Source of the DNA: Psychromonas algicola | GTDB taxonomy: Bacteria; Pseudomonadota; Gammaproteobacteria; Enterobacterales; Psychromonadaceae | Reading direction: 5' to 3' | DNA: 64,000 nt | Assembly (NCBI RefSeq): GCF_004378355.1 | Contig: NZ_SNUB01000005.1 | Span: 86,796 to 150,795, forward strand | Part shown: piece by piece, positions 1-9,771 of the stretch | How positions within the stretch are numbered: the stretch's first letter is position 1 | Layout of the letters: the number at the start of each line of letters is the position of its first letter | Notes under the pieces: model-generated | What the model was told of the DNA's origin: nothing | Seen by the model: only the letters and a program-made list of their open reading frames with translations | Database searches by the model: none | Translations under genes and position numbers: made by a program

Positions 1-158
1 TTCGTGCCGATATTGATTACTCAACATCAGAAGCATTGACTGTTTACGGTATCATTGGTGTTAAGGTTTGGATATTTAAAGGCGAAATTCTTGGTGGTTT
101 ACCACTTCAACAAGAAGAGCAGCCAGCTAAACCAAAACGCAAAGGCCGCGGTAAGTAG
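1..158 (+). CDS. rpsC: 30S ribosomal protein S3 (uS3), C-terminal end only
   Basis: The window opens inside this gene. The third reading frame gives 52 codons from base 3 to the TAG at 156-158, with the typical uS3 C-terminal segment (…[17 protein letters not shown]…) and a basic tail ending [10 protein letters not shown]3 sits at the mRNA entry channel of the 30S head. The gene is followed 12 bases later by rplP, as in the S10 operon. Only the 3' end is visible, so nothing can be said about its start. Confidence 0.95.
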   Translation, partial: RADIDYSTSEALTVYGIIGVKVWIFKGEILGGLPLQQEEQPAKPKRKGRGK

Positions 159-170
159 GAGAAATACGCT

Positions 171-581
171 ATGATGCAACCAAAACGTATGAAGTTCCGC
201 AAAATGATGAAGGGCCGCAACCGTGGTCTTTCTAAAGGTGCGGAAGTAAGCTTTGGCGAATTTGGACTAAAAGCTGTCGGTCGTGGTCGAATTACTGCTC
301 GTCAAATTGAAGCAGCACGTCGTGCAATGACTCGTCATGTTAAACGTCAAGGTAAAATCTGGATCCGTGTGTTTCCTGATAAGCCGATTACCAGCAAGCC
401 TTTAGAGGTTCGTCAAGGTAAAGGTAAAGGTAACGTGGAATATTGGGTTGCTCAAACTCAACCAGGTAAAGTTCTTTATGAAATGGAAGGTGTTCCAGAA
501 GCATTAGCTCGTGAAGCATTTGCTCTTGCAGCAGCTAAATTGCCAGTGGCAACAACTTTCGTAACTCGTAAGGTGATGTAA
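171..581 (+). CDS. rplP: 50S ribosomal protein L16 (uL16)
   Basis: The protein is 136 residues, the usual length, and begins [19 protein letters not shown], the conserved L16 start (E. coli has MLQPKR). It binds 23S rRNA near the A site and the peptidyl-transferase centre and is needed late in 50S assembly. A GGAG-like ribosome site lies just upstream. Its TAA overlaps the ATG of rpmC (TAATG), which suggests translational coupling in the S10 operon. Confidence 0.98.
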   Translation: MMQPKRMKFRKMMKGRNRGLSKGAEVSFGEFGLKAVGRGRITARQIEAARRAMTRHVKRQGKIWIRVFPDKPITSKPLEVRQGKGKGNVEYWVAQTQPGKVLYEMEGVPEALAREAFALAAAKLPVATTFVTRKVM

Positions 582-772
582 TGAAAGCTAACGAACTTAA
601 AGAAAAAAGCGTTGAAGAGCTTAATGCTGAACTTCTAAACTTATTACGTGAGCAATTTAACTTACGTATGCAGTTAAACACAGGTCAGTTAGAAAAGCCG
701 CACTCAATTAAACAAGTGCGTCGTGACATCGCCCGTGTTAAGACAGTATTAAATCAGAAGGCAGGTGCGTAA
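581..772 (+). CDS. rpmC: 50S ribosomal protein L29 (uL29)
   Basis: A 63-residue, two-helix protein with the family pattern [20 protein letters not shown] and the closing [10 protein letters not shown] helix. It sits at the polypeptide exit tunnel. Start and stop each overlap a neighbour by one base (TAATG with rplP and with rpsQ), so the three genes should be translated as a coupled set. Confidence 0.98.
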   Translation: MKANELKEKSVEELNAELLNLLREQFNLRMQLNTGQLEKPHSIKQVRRDIARVKTVLNQKAGA

Positions 773-1023
773 TGAGCGAAACTAATACTCGTACTCTTCA
801 AGGTAAAGTTATCAGTGCAAAAATGGAGAAATCTATTGTTGTAGCGATTGAACGTAAAGTGAAGCACCCGTTATACGGTAAATTCATGAAGCGTACTACT
901 AAGCTACATGCACATGATGAAACTAACCAATGTAGTGAAGGTGACATTGTACTAATTAGTGAATGTCGTCCTCTATCTAAGAAAAAATCTTGGACATTGG
1001 ATAAAATCGTAACCAAAGCATAA
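772..1023 (+). CDS. rpsQ: 30S ribosomal protein S17 (uS17)
   Basis: The product is 83 residues with the OB-fold signature [20 protein letters not shown] and [20 protein letters not shown]. It is a primary 16S rRNA binder in the 30S body. This is the last gene of the S10 operon here: it is followed by a hairpin terminator (1062-1094) and a 173-base gap before rplN. Confidence 0.98.
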   Translation: MSETNTRTLQGKVISAKMEKSIVVAIERKVKHPLYGKFMKRTTKLHAHDETNQCSEGDIVLISECRPLSKKKSWTLDKIVTKA

Positions 1024-1061
1024 TTAACTTTTTAAGTTAATTTAGTTTGATTACATAAGCG

Positions 1062-1094
1062 AAACGGTACTCATTTTATGGGTGCCGTTTTTTT
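1062..1094 (+). terminator. Rho-independent terminator at the end of the S10 operon
   Basis: Bases 1062-1073 pair with 1079-1090, a 12-bp stem with two G-U wobbles and a 5-base loop. A run of T residues follows, to base 1094. It lies 39 bases after the rpsQ stop and before the spc operon, so it probably separates the two operons. Confidence 0.8.
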
Positions 1095-1118
1095 AGACTA
1101 TCTTTCTATAAAAGTTGG

Positions 1119-1127
1119 TGGTATGAT
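1119..1127 (+). promoter_or_regulatory. Extended -10 promoter candidate for the spc operon
   Basis: The sequence TGGTATGAT is an extended -10 element (TGn plus a TATAAT-like hexamer), 69 bases before the rplN start and just after the S10 terminator. No good -35 hexamer is visible at 16-18 bases. E. coli also has its spc promoter between rpsQ and rplN. The assignment is inferred from position and motif. Confidence 0.5.
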
Positions 1128-1196
1128 GCCGCTCCCTGAATTTAAGGGAACACGACTCAATTAGAGAGTATCAATAGTAAATAGCGGAGCACTATA

Positions 1197-1565
1197 ATGA
1201 TCCAAATGCAAAGTGTGCTAGATGTCGCCGACAATAGTGGCGCTCGACGCGTAATGTGTATTAAGGTCCTTGGTGGCTCGCATCGCCGTTATGCAGCAAT
1301 CGGTGACATCATCAAAGTTTCTGTGAAGGAAGCAATTCCTCGTGGGAAAATTAAAAAAGGTGATGTTCATTCAGCTGTGGTAGTGCGTACCAGAAAAGGT
1401 GTACGTCGTCCCGATGGTTCTGTTATTCGATTTGATCGCAACGCTGCGGTTATCTTGAATGCAAACAACCAGCCAGTCGGTACACGTATCTTTGGCCCTG
1501 TAACCCGTGAGCTACGAAATGAAAATTTCATGAAGATAGTTTCACTGGCGCCAGAAGTACTGTAA
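1197..1565 (+). CDS. rplN: 50S ribosomal protein L14 (uL14)
   Basis: The protein has 122 residues and begins [20 protein letters not shown], which is diagnostic for L14. It lies on the 50S interface, forms bridges to 16S rRNA and is the docking site of the silencing factor RsfS. It is the first gene of the spc operon, preceded by the GGAG ribosome site at 1184-1187. rplX follows after 10 bases. Confidence 0.98.
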   Translation: MIQMQSVLDVADNSGARRVMCIKVLGGSHRRYAAIGDIIKVSVKEAIPRGKIKKGDVHSAVVVRTRKGVRRPDGSVIRFDRNAAVILNANNQPVGTRIFGPVTRELRNENFMKIVSLAPEVL

Positions 1566-1575
1566 GGAACCGAAA

Positions 1576-1890
1576 ATGGCAGCAAAAATAAAACGTGACG
1601 ATGAAGTAATTGTTATTGCCGGTAAAGATAAAGGTAAAACTGGGAAAGTTTCTCAAGTTTTAGCTAACGGTAAAGTAATTATTGAAGGTGTAAATGTTCA
1701 AAAGAAACACCAAAAGCCAAACCCTCAAGCGGGTGTGACTGGCGGAATCATTGAACAAAACGCACCGATCGAAGTATCAAATGTTGCGATCTACAACTCG
1801 GCAACGAGTAAAGCAGATCGTGTTGGTTTTAGAATTGAAGACGGACAAAAAGTACGTTTCTTCAAGTCTAATAATGAACTTGTGAAGTAA
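1576..1890 (+). CDS. rplX: 50S ribosomal protein L24 (uL24)
   Basis: A 104-residue protein with an N-terminal KOW motif ([18 protein letters not shown]) and the following [17 protein letters not shown] segment. L24 is an assembly initiator at the 5' end of 23S rRNA near the exit tunnel. It is followed after 12 bases by rplE. The junction resembles the region used in E. coli for S8 feedback repression (see findings). Confidence 0.98.
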   Translation: MAAKIKRDDEVIVIAGKDKGKTGKVSQVLANGKVIIEGVNVQKKHQKPNPQAGVTGGIIEQNAPIEVSNVAIYNSATSKADRVGFRIEDGQKVRFFKSNNELVK

Positions 1891-1902
1891 CTGGAGTTTA
1901 CG

Positions 1903-2442
1903 ATGGCGAAACTGCATGATTTCTATAAAGACAACGTGGTGTCTGATTTGCAAAAGCAATTCGACTATACGTCTGTCATGCAAGTCCCTCGAATAGAGAA
2001 AATCACCCTTAATATGGGTGTTGGTGAAGCACTGGCTGATAAAAAAGTCCTAGAGCACGCTGCGTCAGATATGGCAGCAATCTCAGGTCAAAAGCCAATG
2101 ATCACTAAAGCACGCCGCTCTGTGGCAGGCTTCAAAATTCGTGAAGGCTACCCGATTGGTTGTAAAGTAACACTACGTGGAGCACGTATGTGGGATTTCT
2201 TTGAGCGTTTGGTAACAATCGCTATCCCTCGTACTCGTGATTTCCGTGGCCTGAATGCTAAGTCATTCGATGGTCGTGGTAACTACTCTATGGGTGTTCG
2301 TGAGCAAATCATTTTCCCTGAAATCGATTACGATAAAGTTGATAAAGTACGTGGTTTAGATATCACAATTACTACTTCAGCTAAATCTGATGAAGAAGCT
2401 CGCGCGTTGTTAACAGCGTTCAACTTCCCATTCCGTAAGTAA
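1903..2442 (+). CDS. rplE: 50S ribosomal protein L5 (uL5)
   Basis: The protein has 179 residues, as in E. coli, starting [13 protein letters not shown] and including [10 protein letters not shown] and [22 protein letters not shown]5 binds 5S rRNA and contacts P-site tRNA and S13 in the central protuberance. The first codons (GCG AAA CTG CAT GAT) use GCG and CTG, which are less common in the neighbouring genes. They match my recollection of the E. coli sequence and hint at an RNA-level constraint. Confidence 0.98.
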   Translation: MAKLHDFYKDNVVSDLQKQFDYTSVMQVPRIEKITLNMGVGEALADKKVLEHAASDMAAISGQKPMITKARRSVAGFKIREGYPIGCKVTLRGARMWDFFERLVTIAIPRTRDFRGLNAKSFDGRGNYSMGVREQIIFPEIDYDKVDKVRGLDITITTSAKSDEEARALLTAFNFPFRK

Positions 2443-2453
2443 GGAGTTAGAAA

Positions 2454-2759
2454 ATGGCTAAGCAATCAATGAAAGCGCGTGAAGTAAAACGTGAGAAGCT
2501 AGTTGCAAAGTTCGCTGAAAAGCGTGCAGCATTAAAAGCAACTATCAGCAATGTGAATACTTCTGACGAAGATCGTTGGAACGCAGTGTTAGAGCTTCAA
2601 TCGCTACCTCGTGATTCAAGTTCAGTACGTCAACGTAACCGTTGTAACGTAACTGGTCGTCCACATGGTTATCTTCGTAAATTTGGCATGAGCCGTATTA
2701 AGGTTCGTGAACATATGATGCGCGGAGAAATCCCTGGCCTGAAAAAAGCCAGCTGGTAA
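2454..2759 (+). CDS. rpsN: 30S ribosomal protein S14 (uS14), zinc-free long form
   Basis: The product is 101 residues, the long proteobacterial form. The C-terminal part ([20 protein letters not shown]) contains a single cysteine, so the four-cysteine zinc ribbon of the short form is absent. S14 binds the 3' major domain of 16S rRNA in the 30S head. It lies in standard spc order between rplE and rpsH. Confidence 0.98.
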   Translation: MAKQSMKAREVKREKLVAKFAEKRAALKATISNVNTSDEDRWNAVLELQSLPRDSSSVRQRNRCNVTGRPHGYLRKFGMSRIKVREHMMRGEIPGLKKASW

Positions 2760-2784
2760 TCAATTAATCACGGAGTAAATAGTT

Positions 2785-3177
2785 ATGAGCATGCAAGATC
2801 CTATTTCGGATATGCTAACGCGTATTCGTAACGGTCAAGCAGCAAGCAAAGTATCTGTTAAGATGCCTTCTTCTAAGCAAAAAGTTGCAATTGCAGCTGT
2901 GCTTAAAGCAGAAGGTTACATTACAGATTTCGCTGTTGCTGGTGACACAAAGCCTGAATTAGAAGTTACTTTAAAGTACTTCGAAGGCAAAAAAGTAATC
3001 GATACTATTAAACGAGTAAGCCGCCCAGGTCTTCGTATCTATAAAGGTACAAACGATCTTCCTAAGGTTATGGCTGGTTTAGGTATTGCGATTGTTTCAA
3101 CTTCTCAAGGTGTAATGACTGACCGAGCTGCGCGTAATGCAAGCATCGGCGGTGAGATCATCTGTTACGTATCTTAA
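2785..3177 (+). CDS. rpsH: 30S ribosomal protein S8 (uS8), probable spc-operon autorepressor
   Basis: The protein has 130 residues, beginning [18 protein letters not shown] and ending with the conserved [13 protein letters not shown]…[10 protein letters not shown]8 is a primary binder of the central 16S domain. In E. coli it also represses translation of the spc operon by binding mRNA at the start of rplE. I infer the same role here from the conserved order. Confidence 0.98.
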   Translation: MSMQDPISDMLTRIRNGQAASKVSVKMPSSKQKVAIAAVLKAEGYITDFAVAGDTKPELEVTLKYFEGKKVIDTIKRVSRPGLRIYKGTNDLPKVMAGLGIAIVSTSQGVMTDRAARNASIGGEIICYVS

Positions 3178-3187
3178 GGAGTAATCT

Positions 3188-3721
3188 ATGTCTCGTATAG
3201 CAAAGGCACCGATTACTGTACCTTCTGGCGTTGAAGTAAAAGTAAATGGTCAAGAGATCACTGTAAAAAGTGGTAAAAGCGAATTAGTTCGTACTCTTAA
3301 TGATGCAGTTGTTGTTAATTTAGAAAACGGCGTATTAACATTCTCACCTGTTGAAGGTGTTTCTGGCGCATGGGCACAAGCAGGTACTGCACGTGCTAAC
3401 GTTAACAACATGGTTGTAGGTGTAACTGAAGGCTTTAAGAAGACTCTTCTTCTTCAAGGTGTTGGTTACCGTGCACAAGTTAAAGGTCAAGATGTAAACC
3501 TAACTTTAGGTTTCTCTCACCCTGTTGTATACACTTTACCTCAAGGTGTTTCTGCGACGGCTCCTAGCCAAACAGAAATCGTTCTTGAAGGTGCAAGTAA
3601 AGAACAAGTAGGCCAAGTAGCTGCAGAGATTCGTGCATTCCGTCCACCAGAGCCTTATAAAGGTAAAGGTGTTCGTTACGCTGATGAAAATGTGCGTCGT
3701 AAAGAAGCGAAGAAAAAGTAA
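3188..3721 (+). CDS. rplF: 50S ribosomal protein L6 (uL6)
   Basis: A 177-residue protein beginning [17 protein letters not shown] and containing the family signature [14 protein letters not shown] near the C terminus. L6 has two similar alpha/beta domains and lies near the factor-binding centre of the 50S. The gene follows rpsH by 10 bases with its own AAGGAG ribosome site. Confidence 0.98.
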   Translation: MSRIAKAPITVPSGVEVKVNGQEITVKSGKSELVRTLNDAVVVNLENGVLTFSPVEGVSGAWAQAGTARANVNNMVVGVTEGFKKTLLLQGVGYRAQVKGQDVNLTLGFSHPVVYTLPQGVSATAPSQTEIVLEGASKEQVGQVAAEIRAFRPPEPYKGKGVRYADENVRRKEAKKK

Positions 3722-3732
3722 GGTAAGACACT

Positions 3733-4083
3733 ATGGATAAGAAAGCATCTCGTCTTCGTCGTGCTACTCGCACACGTAAGAAATTGCAAGATCTTGGTGC
3801 AACTCGCCTTGTGATCAACCGTACACCTCGCCATACTTACGCGCAGGTAATTACAGCAGACGCACAAGTCGTAGCAAGCGCTTCTACATTAGAAAAAGAA
3901 GTGCGTGCACAAGTTAAAAACGGTGGTAATAAAGAAGCAGCTCAACTAATTGGTAAATTAGTTGCAGAGCGTGCGGTAGAGAAAGGAATTTCTAAAATTT
4001 CTTTTGACCGTAGCGGTTTCCAATACCATGGTCGTGTTGCTGCACTAGCTGATTCAGCTCGTGAAGCTGGTCTACAGTTCTAA
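3733..4083 (+). CDS. rplR: 50S ribosomal protein L18 (uL18)
   Basis: The protein has 116 residues with the basic N terminus [18 protein letters not shown] and the conserved C-terminal [25 protein letters not shown]18 binds 5S rRNA together with L5 and helps dock it in the central protuberance. Spacing of 11 bases from rplF and from rpsE supports one transcript. Confidence 0.98.
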   Translation: MDKKASRLRRATRTRKKLQDLGATRLVINRTPRHTYAQVITADAQVVASASTLEKEVRAQVKNGGNKEAAQLIGKLVAERAVEKGISKISFDRSGFQYHGRVAALADSAREAGLQF

Positions 4084-4094
4084 GGGTACAGACT

Positions 4095-4595
4095 ATGTCA
4101 AAAGTAGAATCTCAAACCGGTGATCTGAACGAAAAGCTAATCGCAGTAAACCGTGTTTCAAAAGTAGTTAAAGGTGGTCGCATCTTTAGCTTTACAGCAC
4201 TAACTGTTGTTGGTGATGGTAAAGGTCGTGTTGGTTTCGGCTATGGTAAGGCACGTGAAGTTCCAGCAGCTATTCAAAAAGCTATGGAAAAAGCACGTCG
4301 CAATATCAGCGAAATTCAATTAAAAGGTAACACTCTGCAACACCCAGTTAAAGGCCGTCATTCTGGCTCTAAGGTGTACATGCAACCAGCATCGGAAGGT
4401 ACTGGTATCATCGCAGGTGGTGCAATGCGTGCCGTGTTAGAAGTTGTTGGTGTACAAAACGTACTATCAAAAGCTTACGGCTCAACTAACCCAATTAACG
4501 TTGTTCGCGCTACGATGGATGCACTAGAGAGTATGAACTCTCCTGAGCAAATCGCAGCTAAGCGTGGCTTAAACGTTAGTGATATTCTGGGGTAA
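4095..4595 (+). CDS. rpsE: 30S ribosomal protein S5 (uS5)
   Basis: The product has 166 residues with the N-terminal double-stranded-RNA-binding fold ([20 protein letters not shown]) and the loop [19 protein letters not shown]5 shapes the mRNA entry channel and decoding accuracy. Nothing unusual is seen. It lies between rplR and rpmD as expected. Confidence 0.98.
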   Translation: MSKVESQTGDLNEKLIAVNRVSKVVKGGRIFSFTALTVVGDGKGRVGFGYGKAREVPAAIQKAMEKARRNISEIQLKGNTLQHPVKGRHSGSKVYMQPASEGTGIIAGGAMRAVLEVVGVQNVLSKAYGSTNPINVVRATMDALESMNSPEQIAAKRGLNVSDILG

Positions 4596-4601
4596 TTCAG
4601 C

Positions 4602-4784
4602 ATGGCTACTAAAACGATTAAAGTAACTCAAACCAAAAGTGCAATTGGCCGTTTACCAAAGCACCGTGCAACAATCACAGGTCTAGGCCTGCGTCGCATC
4701 GGTCATACTGTTGAGTTGGAAGATACTCCAGCAGTACGTGGTATGGTTAATAAAGTTTACTATATGGTTAAGGTTGAGGGGTAA
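4602..4784 (+). CDS. rpmD: 50S ribosomal protein L30 (uL30)
   Basis: A 60-residue protein with the pattern [20 protein letters not shown] and [23 protein letters not shown]30 binds the 50S near domain II and the 5S region. It starts 6 bases after rpsE and ends 2 bases before rplO, consistent with coupled translation. Confidence 0.98.
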   Translation: MATKTIKVTQTKSAIGRLPKHRATITGLGLRRIGHTVELEDTPAVRGMVNKVYYMVKVEG

Positions 4785-4786
4785 TT

Positions 4787-5221
4787 ATGAAACTAAATAC
4801 TCTATCTCCAGCTGCTGGTTCTAAACCAGCACGTAAACGTGTCGGTCGTGGTATCGGTTCTGGACTAGGTAAGACAGGTGGCCGCGGTCACAAAGGTCAA
4901 AAATCTCGTTCAGGCGGTACTGTACGTCCTGGTTTTGAAGGCGGTCAAATGCCATTAAAACAACGTTTACCAAAATTCGGTTTTACGTCTCGTAAATCTC
5001 TAGTTAGCGGTGAAGTTCGTTTGAACGAAATTGCTAAAGTAGAAGGCGATATCGTAACTCTAGAAACGTTGAAACAGGCAGGTCTACTAACAAACAATAC
5101 TAAGTTTGCTAAAGTAGTTCTATCTGGTGAAATCTCTCGCTCAGTAACAGTACAAGGCCTTGGTGTAACTAAAGGTGCTCGTGCTGCAATTGAAGCGGCA
5201 GGCGGAAAAATCGAGGAATAA
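4787..5221 (+). CDS. rplO: 50S ribosomal protein L15 (uL15)
   Basis: The product is 144 residues with the glycine-rich N-terminal extension ([22 protein letters not shown]) that threads into 23S rRNA, and a globular C-terminal domain. L15 is a late-assembly protein that organises the central protuberance base. It is immediately upstream of secY, as in most bacteria. Confidence 0.98.
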   Translation: MKLNTLSPAAGSKPARKRVGRGIGSGLGKTGGRGHKGQKSRSGGTVRPGFEGGQMPLKQRLPKFGFTSRKSLVSGEVRLNEIAKVEGDIVTLETLKQAGLLTNNTKFAKVVLSGEISRSVTVQGLGVTKGARAAIEAAGGKIEE

Positions 5222-5227
5222 TAGGCA

Positions 5228-6556
5228 ATGGCTAAGAAACCAGGGTTAGATCCAAAAGCGGCACAAGGAAGCAATTTAAGCGAACTTAAAACTCGTTTAC
5301 TATTTGTTTTAGGCGCTATATTAGTGTTCCGTGCAGGTTCTTTTGTACCAATTCCTGGTATTGACGCCGCTGTCCTAGCTGATTTATTCGAACAGCAAAA
5401 GGGTACCATCATAGAAATGTTTAACATGTTCTCTGGTGGTGCGCTTGAGCGTGCTTCTATCTTTGCATTGGGTATTATGCCGTACATTTCGGCATCTATT
5501 ATTATCCAACTGTTAACGGTAGTTCATCCTCCTTTAGCTGAGCTAAAAAAAGAGGGTGAGTCTGGTCGTCGTAAGATAAACCAGTACACACGTTACGGTA
5601 CTTTGGTATTAGGTACATTCCAAGCAATTGGTATTGCGACAGGTTTGCCAACGATGGTGCCTGGACTTGTTGAAAATCCAAGTCTAAGCTTCTACATCAC
5701 GGCAGTTGTAAGTCTAGTAACAGGAACTATGTTCCTTATGTGGCTAGGTGAACAAATAACTGAACGCGGTATTGGTAATGGTATTTCTATCATTATTTTT
5801 GTAGGTATTATTGCTGGGTTGCCATCGGCAATCGGGCAAACTGCTGAGCAAGCACGTCAAGGTGAAATTCATCTTTTAGTGTTACTCGCATTAATTGTTA
5901 TCGTTTTTGCAACTACTGCTTTTGTAGTATTTGTTGAACGTGGTCAACGACGTATCGTTGTTAACTACGCAAAACGTCAACAAGGCCGTAAGGTTTTTGC
6001 AGCTCAAAGCACACATCTTCCATTGAAATTAAATATGGCTGGTGTAATTCCTGCAATTTTTGCCTCGAGTGTTATCTTATTTCCTGGTACTATTGCCCAG
6101 TGGTTTGGTCAGACTGAAGGTTTAAGTTGGTTATCGGATGTTTCTTTGGCGTTACAGCCAGGACAACCGTTGCATATGATGTTATATGCAGCCGCTATTA
6201 TCTTCTTTTGCTTCTTTTATACTGCACTTACGTTTAATCCACGTGAGACAGCAGATAATTTGAAGAAAAGCGGTGCCTTTATCCCAGGAATCCGTCCAGG
6301 AGAACAAACATCACGTTACATTGATAAAGTGATGACTCGCCTAACTTTAGCTGGCGCGTTATATATCACCTTTATCTGTTTGATTCCCGAGTTTATGATG
6401 GTAGCAATGAATACGCAGTTCTACTTCGGTGGTACATCGTTATTAATTATCGTTGTTGTTATTATGGACTTTATGGCACAGGTGCAGACTCATTTGATGT
6501 CTAATCAATATGATTCTGTCTTGAAAAAAGCTAACTTGAAAGACTACGGTAAATAA
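5228..6556 (+). CDS. secY: Protein translocase channel subunit SecY
   Basis: The protein has 442 residues, close to the E. coli length, and ten hydrophobic segments. It shows the N-terminal [12 protein letters not shown] plug-side region, the conserved [14 protein letters not shown] segment in TM5 and the cytosolic loops rich in R and K ([15 protein letters not shown]). SecY forms the membrane pore of the SecYEG translocon and works with SecA, FtsY and SecDF. Its place after rplO couples translocon and ribosome synthesis. Start context and length raise no question. Confidence 0.98.
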   Translation: MAKKPGLDPKAAQGSNLSELKTRLLFVLGAILVFRAGSFVPIPGIDAAVLADLFEQQKGTIIEMFNMFSGGALERASIFALGIMPYISASIIIQLLTVVHPPLAELKKEGESGRRKINQYTRYGTLVLGTFQAIGIATGLPTMVPGLVENPSLSFYITAVVSLVTGTMFLMWLGEQITERGIGNGISIIIFVGIIAGLPSAIGQTAEQARQGEIHLLVLLALIVIVFATTAFVVFVERGQRRIVVNYAKRQQGRKVFAAQSTHLPLKLNMAGVIPAIFASSVILFPGTIAQWFGQTEGLSWLSDVSLALQPGQPLHMMLYAAAIIFFCFFYTALTFNPRETADNLKKSGAFIPGIRPGEQTSRYIDKVMTRLTLAGALYITFICLIPEFMMVAMNTQFYFGGTSLLIIVVVIMDFMAQVQTHLMSNQYDSVLKKANLKDYGK

Positions 6557-6590
6557 CCAAGTCTGATAGTTATAATCACGGAGTGTTGCA

Positions 6591-6704
6591 ATGAAAGTTC
6601 GTGCATCCGTTAAAAAAATCTGTCGTAACTGCAAAGTTATCAAACGCCACGGTGTGGTGCGAGTTATCTGCGTAGAGCCAAAGCATAAACAACGCCAAGG
6701 CTAA
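6591..6704 (+). CDS. rpmJ: 50S ribosomal protein L36 (bL36), zinc-binding form
   Basis: This short reading frame encodes 37 residues, [20 protein letters not shown]… ending EPKHKQRQG. Cys11, Cys14, Cys27 and His32 form the zinc ribbon, so this is the zinc-dependent (C+) version. It is preceded by GGAG at 6580-6583 and lies 34 bases after secY. It is the last gene of the spc operon. A second zinc-free copy may exist elsewhere in the genome, but it is not in this window. Confidence 0.97.
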   Translation: MKVRASVKKICRNCKVIKRHGVVRVICVEPKHKQRQG

Positions 6705-6731
6705 TCTTGCAAAGATTTTGGATATATCAAG

Positions 6732-6771
6732 CAGCTTAGATGATTAATTTCTTCTAAGCTGTGTTTTGTTT
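6732..6771 (+). terminator. Probable terminator at the end of the spc operon
   Basis: Bases 6732-6740 pair perfectly with 6753-6761 (CAGCTTAGA/TCTAAGCTG), with a 12-base loop and a T/G-rich tail. It lies 27 bases after rpmJ and before the alpha-operon leader. The tail is not a pure T run, so read-through into rpsM is possible. Confidence 0.6.
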
Positions 6772-6780
6772 GCTAATTTA

Positions 6781-6860
6781 TCATTTGTCGAGTATCCTAC
6801 CGGGCTTTTCGCAAATGAATCGTTAACTTTAAGGAGTGCATAGTGGCCCGTATCGCTGGC
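6781..6860 (+). promoter_or_regulatory. Alpha-operon leader: S4-binding translational control element
   Basis: The segment contains GAGTATCCT, CGGGCTTTTC and AGGAGTGCATAGTGGCCCG in the order found in the E. coli alpha-operon mRNA, where S4 binds a pseudoknot at the rpsM start (the Alpha_RBS family). Bases 6781-6787 (TCATTTG) pair with 6812-6818 (CAAATGA), giving the leader stem. The GTG start of rpsM lies inside the conserved block. The match to E. coli is from memory, not from an alignment. Confidence 0.82.
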
Positions 6861-7199
6861 ATTAACGTTCCTGATCATAAGCATGCAGTTATCGCATTAA
6901 CTGCTATTTTTGGCATCGGCAAAACTCGTTCACAGATTATCTGTGCTGAGTCAGGTGTTGCTGAAACTACTAAGCTTAAAGATCTGGATGAAACACAAAT
7001 CGAAGCTCTTCGTACAGAAGTAGCTAAATTCGCCGTTGAAGGTGATTTACGTCGTGAAGTATCTATGAGCATCAAGCGTCTAATGGACCTTGGTTGTTAC
7101 CGTGGACTTCGTCATCGTCGCAGCTTGCCTGTACGTGGACAGCGTTCTAAAACGAATGCTCGTACCCGTAAAGGTCCGCGCAAAGCAATTAAGAAATAG
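6843..7199 (+). CDS. rpsM: 30S ribosomal protein S13 (uS13), GTG start
   Basis: The protein has 118 residues beginning [19 protein letters not shown] and ending in the basic tail [22 protein letters not shown]13 lies in the 30S head and bridges to L5 and the P-site tRNA. The start is GTG within AGGAGTGCATAGTGGCC. The GTG is part of the S4-controlled leader, and its conservation argues against the later in-frame starts. Confidence 0.97.
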   Translation: MARIAGINVPDHKHAVIALTAIFGIGKTRSQIICAESGVAETTKLKDLDETQIEALRTEVAKFAVEGDLRREVSMSIKRLMDLGCYRGLRHRRSLPVRGQRSKTNARTRKGPRKAIKK

Positions 7200-7210
7200 G
7201 GTAAGAGATC

Positions 7211-7600
7211 ATGGCTAAAACACCAACTCGTGCTCGCAAGCGCGTTAAAAAGCAAGTTGCAGATGGCATGGCTCATATCCATGCTTCTTTCAACAACACA
7301 ATCGTAACTATTACAGACCGTCAAGGTAATGCTCTTTCTTGGGCTACTGCAGGTGGTTCTGGTTTCCGTGGTTCTCGTAAATCTACTCCGTTCGCTGCGC
7401 AGGTTGCTGCTGAACGTGCTGCTGAAGCAGCTAAAGAGTACGGTCTTAAAAACGTAGAAGTTTTTGTAAATGGACCTGGACCTGGTCGTGAATCTTCGAT
7501 TCGCGCACTAAACGCGGCGGGTTTCCGTGTAACTAATATTACTGACGTTACGCCGATCCCACACAATGGTTGTCGACCACCAAAGAAACGTCGCGTTTAA
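7211..7600 (+). CDS. rpsK: 30S ribosomal protein S11 (uS11)
   Basis: A 129-residue protein with the conserved [21 protein letters not shown] and the closing [17 protein letters not shown]11 lies on the 30S platform next to the mRNA exit and the 3' end of 16S rRNA. Eleven bases separate it from rpsM, and it is translated from GTAAGAG-type ribosome-site sequence upstream. Confidence 0.98.
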   Translation: MAKTPTRARKRVKKQVADGMAHIHASFNNTIVTITDRQGNALSWATAGGSGFRGSRKSTPFAAQVAAERAAEAAKEYGLKNVEVFVNGPGPGRESSIRALNAAGFRVTNITDVTPIPHNGCRPPKKRRV

Positions 7601-7633
7601 TCGCAACTTTCTAAGGTAATTGGAGAAAGAACA

Positions 7634-8254
7634 ATGGCAAGATATTTAGGTCCTAAGCTTAAGCTTAGCCGTCGTGAAGGAACTGATTTATTCTTAAAAT
7701 CAGGTGTCCGCGCGATCGATTCTAAGTGTAAAATCGAAAACGCACCGGGTGTACATGGTGCGCGTAAACCACGTCTATCAGACTACGGTTTACAATTACG
7801 TGAAAAGCAAAAAGTACGTCGTATGTACGGTGTACTAGAAAAGCAATTCCGTAACTACTATAAAGAAGCTGCTCGTTTACAGGGCAACACTGGCGAAAAC
7901 TTACTTCAACTTCTTGAAGGCCGTTTAGACAATGTTGTTTACCGTATGGGTTTCGGTGCTACTCGTGCTGAATCACGTCAACTAGTTAGCCATAAAGCTA
8001 TCCTAGTAAACGGTAAAGTTGTAAATATCCCATCTTTCAATGTGAAAGCTGGTGATGTTATCGCAATTCGTGAAAAAGCTAAAAAGCAAGCACGTATTGG
8101 CGCTGCACTAGAAATTGCTGGTCAACGTGAAGCCCTTGGTTGGGTTACTGTTGATACAACGAAGATGGAAGGCGCATTTGCTCGTCAACCTGAACGTTCA
8201 GATTTATCTGCTGAGATTAACGAACAGTTAATCATCGAGCTTTACTCTAAGTAA
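7634..8254 (+). CDS. rpsD: 30S ribosomal protein S4 (uS4), alpha-operon autorepressor
   Basis: The product has 206 residues (E. coli 206) beginning [20 protein letters not shown]. It contains the S4 RNA-binding domain [40 protein letters not shown]4 nucleates 30S assembly, contributes to accuracy and, in E. coli, represses the alpha operon by binding its leader. The recognisable leader before rpsM supports the same loop here. Confidence 0.98.
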   Translation: MARYLGPKLKLSRREGTDLFLKSGVRAIDSKCKIENAPGVHGARKPRLSDYGLQLREKQKVRRMYGVLEKQFRNYYKEAARLQGNTGENLLQLLEGRLDNVVYRMGFGATRAESRQLVSHKAILVNGKVVNIPSFNVKAGDVIAIREKAKKQARIGAALEIAGQREALGWVTVDTTKMEGAFARQPERSDLSAEINEQLIIELYSK

Positions 8255-8279
8255 AGTTAACTGCTAAGAGAGGACACAA

Positions 8280-9266
8280 ATGCAGGGTTCTGTAATTGAT
8301 TTTCTAAAACCAAGATTAGTTGATATCGAACAAATTTCAACAACTAGAGCTAAAGTGGTTCTTGAGCCACTAGAGCGTGGTTTCGGCCACACTTTAGGTA
8401 ATGCTCTTCGTCGCATTTTGTTATCATCTATGCCGGGAACGGCGGTAACAGAAGTCGAAATTGATGGTGTACAACATGAGTACAGCACAAAAGAAGGCGT
8501 ACAAGAAGATATCCTTGAGATACTTCTTAACCTTAAAGGTCTAGCTGTAAAACTTGAAGGTAAAAACGAAGTTTTAGTTAGTTTAACTAAATCTGGCGCT
8601 GGTCCTGTTACTGCAGGCGACATCATTCATGATGGTGATGTAGAGATAGTCAACCCAGAACATGTGATCTGTAATTTAACAGGCAATGCTGAAATCAGCA
8701 TGCGTATTAAAATTGAATCAGGTCGCGGTTATGTTCCAGCTTCAACGCGTATTCATAGCGAAGAAGATGAGCGTCCAATTGGTCGTCTACTAGTAGATGC
8801 GACTTTTAGCCCTGTTGAGCGTATTGCTTACAGTGTTGAATCAGCTCGTGTTGAACAGCGTACCGATTTAGACAAGCTTGTTATCGATATGGAAACAGAT
8901 GGTACTTTAGAGCCTGAAGAAGCAATTCGTCGCGCAGCTACAATTTTAGCTGAGCAATTAGACGCATTTGTTGATTTACGCACGACTTATGAAGCACCTG
9001 TTGTTGATGCGAAACCTGAGTTTGATCCAATTCTTTTACGCCCAGTAGATGATTTAGAACTAACTGTTCGTTCTGCTAATTGTTTAAAAGCAGAGTCGAT
9101 TCACTATATCGGTGATCTAGTACAACGTACTGAAGTTGAGTTACTTAAAACACCTAACTTAGGTAAGAAGTCTCTAACTGAAATCAAAGATGTTCTTGCA
9201 TCACGTGGACTGTCTCTAGGCATGCGCTTAGAAAACTGGCCACCAGCAAGTTTAATCGAAGATTAG
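8280..9266 (+). CDS. rpoA: DNA-directed RNA polymerase alpha subunit
   Basis: The protein has 328 residues. The N-terminal dimerisation and assembly domain spans roughly residues 1-235 ([21 protein letters not shown]). After a linker comes the C-terminal domain, which contacts DNA UP elements and activators; it includes [17 protein letters not shown], with Arg264 matching E. coli Arg265. It is co-transcribed with rpsD and rplQ. Preservation of the alpha-CTD determinants fits the AT-rich upstream elements seen at the rRNA promoters in this window. Confidence 0.98.
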   Translation: MQGSVIDFLKPRLVDIEQISTTRAKVVLEPLERGFGHTLGNALRRILLSSMPGTAVTEVEIDGVQHEYSTKEGVQEDILEILLNLKGLAVKLEGKNEVLVSLTKSGAGPVTAGDIIHDGDVEIVNPEHVICNLTGNAEISMRIKIESGRGYVPASTRIHSEEDERPIGRLLVDATFSPVERIAYSVESARVEQRTDLDKLVIDMETDGTLEPEEAIRRAATILAEQLDAFVDLRTTYEAPVVDAKPEFDPILLRPVDDLELTVRSANCLKAESIHYIGDLVQRTEVELLKTPNLGKKSLTEIKDVLASRGLSLGMRLENWPPASLIED

Positions 9267-9301
9267 TCTAAAACCGATTTACGAATAATAAGGATTAGGT
9301 T

Positions 9302-9682
9302 ATGCGCCATCGTCAAAGTGGACGTCAACTTAACCGAAACAGCAGCCACCGTCAGGCTATGTTTCGTAATATGGCAATCTCTATTGCTACGCATGAAGTT
9401 ATTAAAACTACCGTGCCTAAAGCAAAAGAATTGCGCCGTGTAATTGAGCCATTAATTACATTAGCTAAAACGGATAGCGTTGCTAACCGTCGTTTAGCAT
9501 TTGCTCGTCTTCGTGATGATGCAGTAGTAGCAAAATTATTTAATGAACTAGGTCCTCGCTACGCGACTCGTCCTGGTGGATACACTAGTATCATTAAATG
9601 TGGTTTCCGTACTGGTGATAAAGCTCCTATGGCTTACATCCAGTTCGTTGACCGTCCAGTTGTGGCTGACGAAGAAGCGTAA
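9302..9682 (+). CDS. rplQ: 50S ribosomal protein L17 (bL17)
   Basis: The product is 126 residues beginning [24 protein letters not shown], the diagnostic L17 start, and including [21 protein letters not shown]. It lies near the polypeptide exit tunnel. It is the last gene of the alpha operon and is followed directly by a strong terminator. Confidence 0.98.
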   Translation: MRHRQSGRQLNRNSSHRQAMFRNMAISIATHEVIKTTVPKAKELRRVIEPLITLAKTDSVANRRLAFARLRDDAVVAKLFNELGPRYATRPGGYTSIIKCGFRTGDKAPMAYIQFVDRPVVADEEA

Positions 9683-9700
9683 GCTTTTTCATAGTTGCAT

Positions 9701-9732
9701 AAAAAAAGCCGAACTTATGTTCGGCTTTTTTG
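9701..9732. terminator. Bidirectional terminator between rplQ and oxyR
   Basis: GCCGAAC (9708-9714) pairs with GTTCGGC (9719-9725) around a 4-base loop, flanked by an A run on the left and a T run on the right. It can therefore stop both the alpha operon and the convergent oxyR transcript. Confidence 0.9.
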
Positions 9733-9771
9733 TTTCTGCTTGTTTATTTTTGTTTTAAGCGCCCTCTTTCT

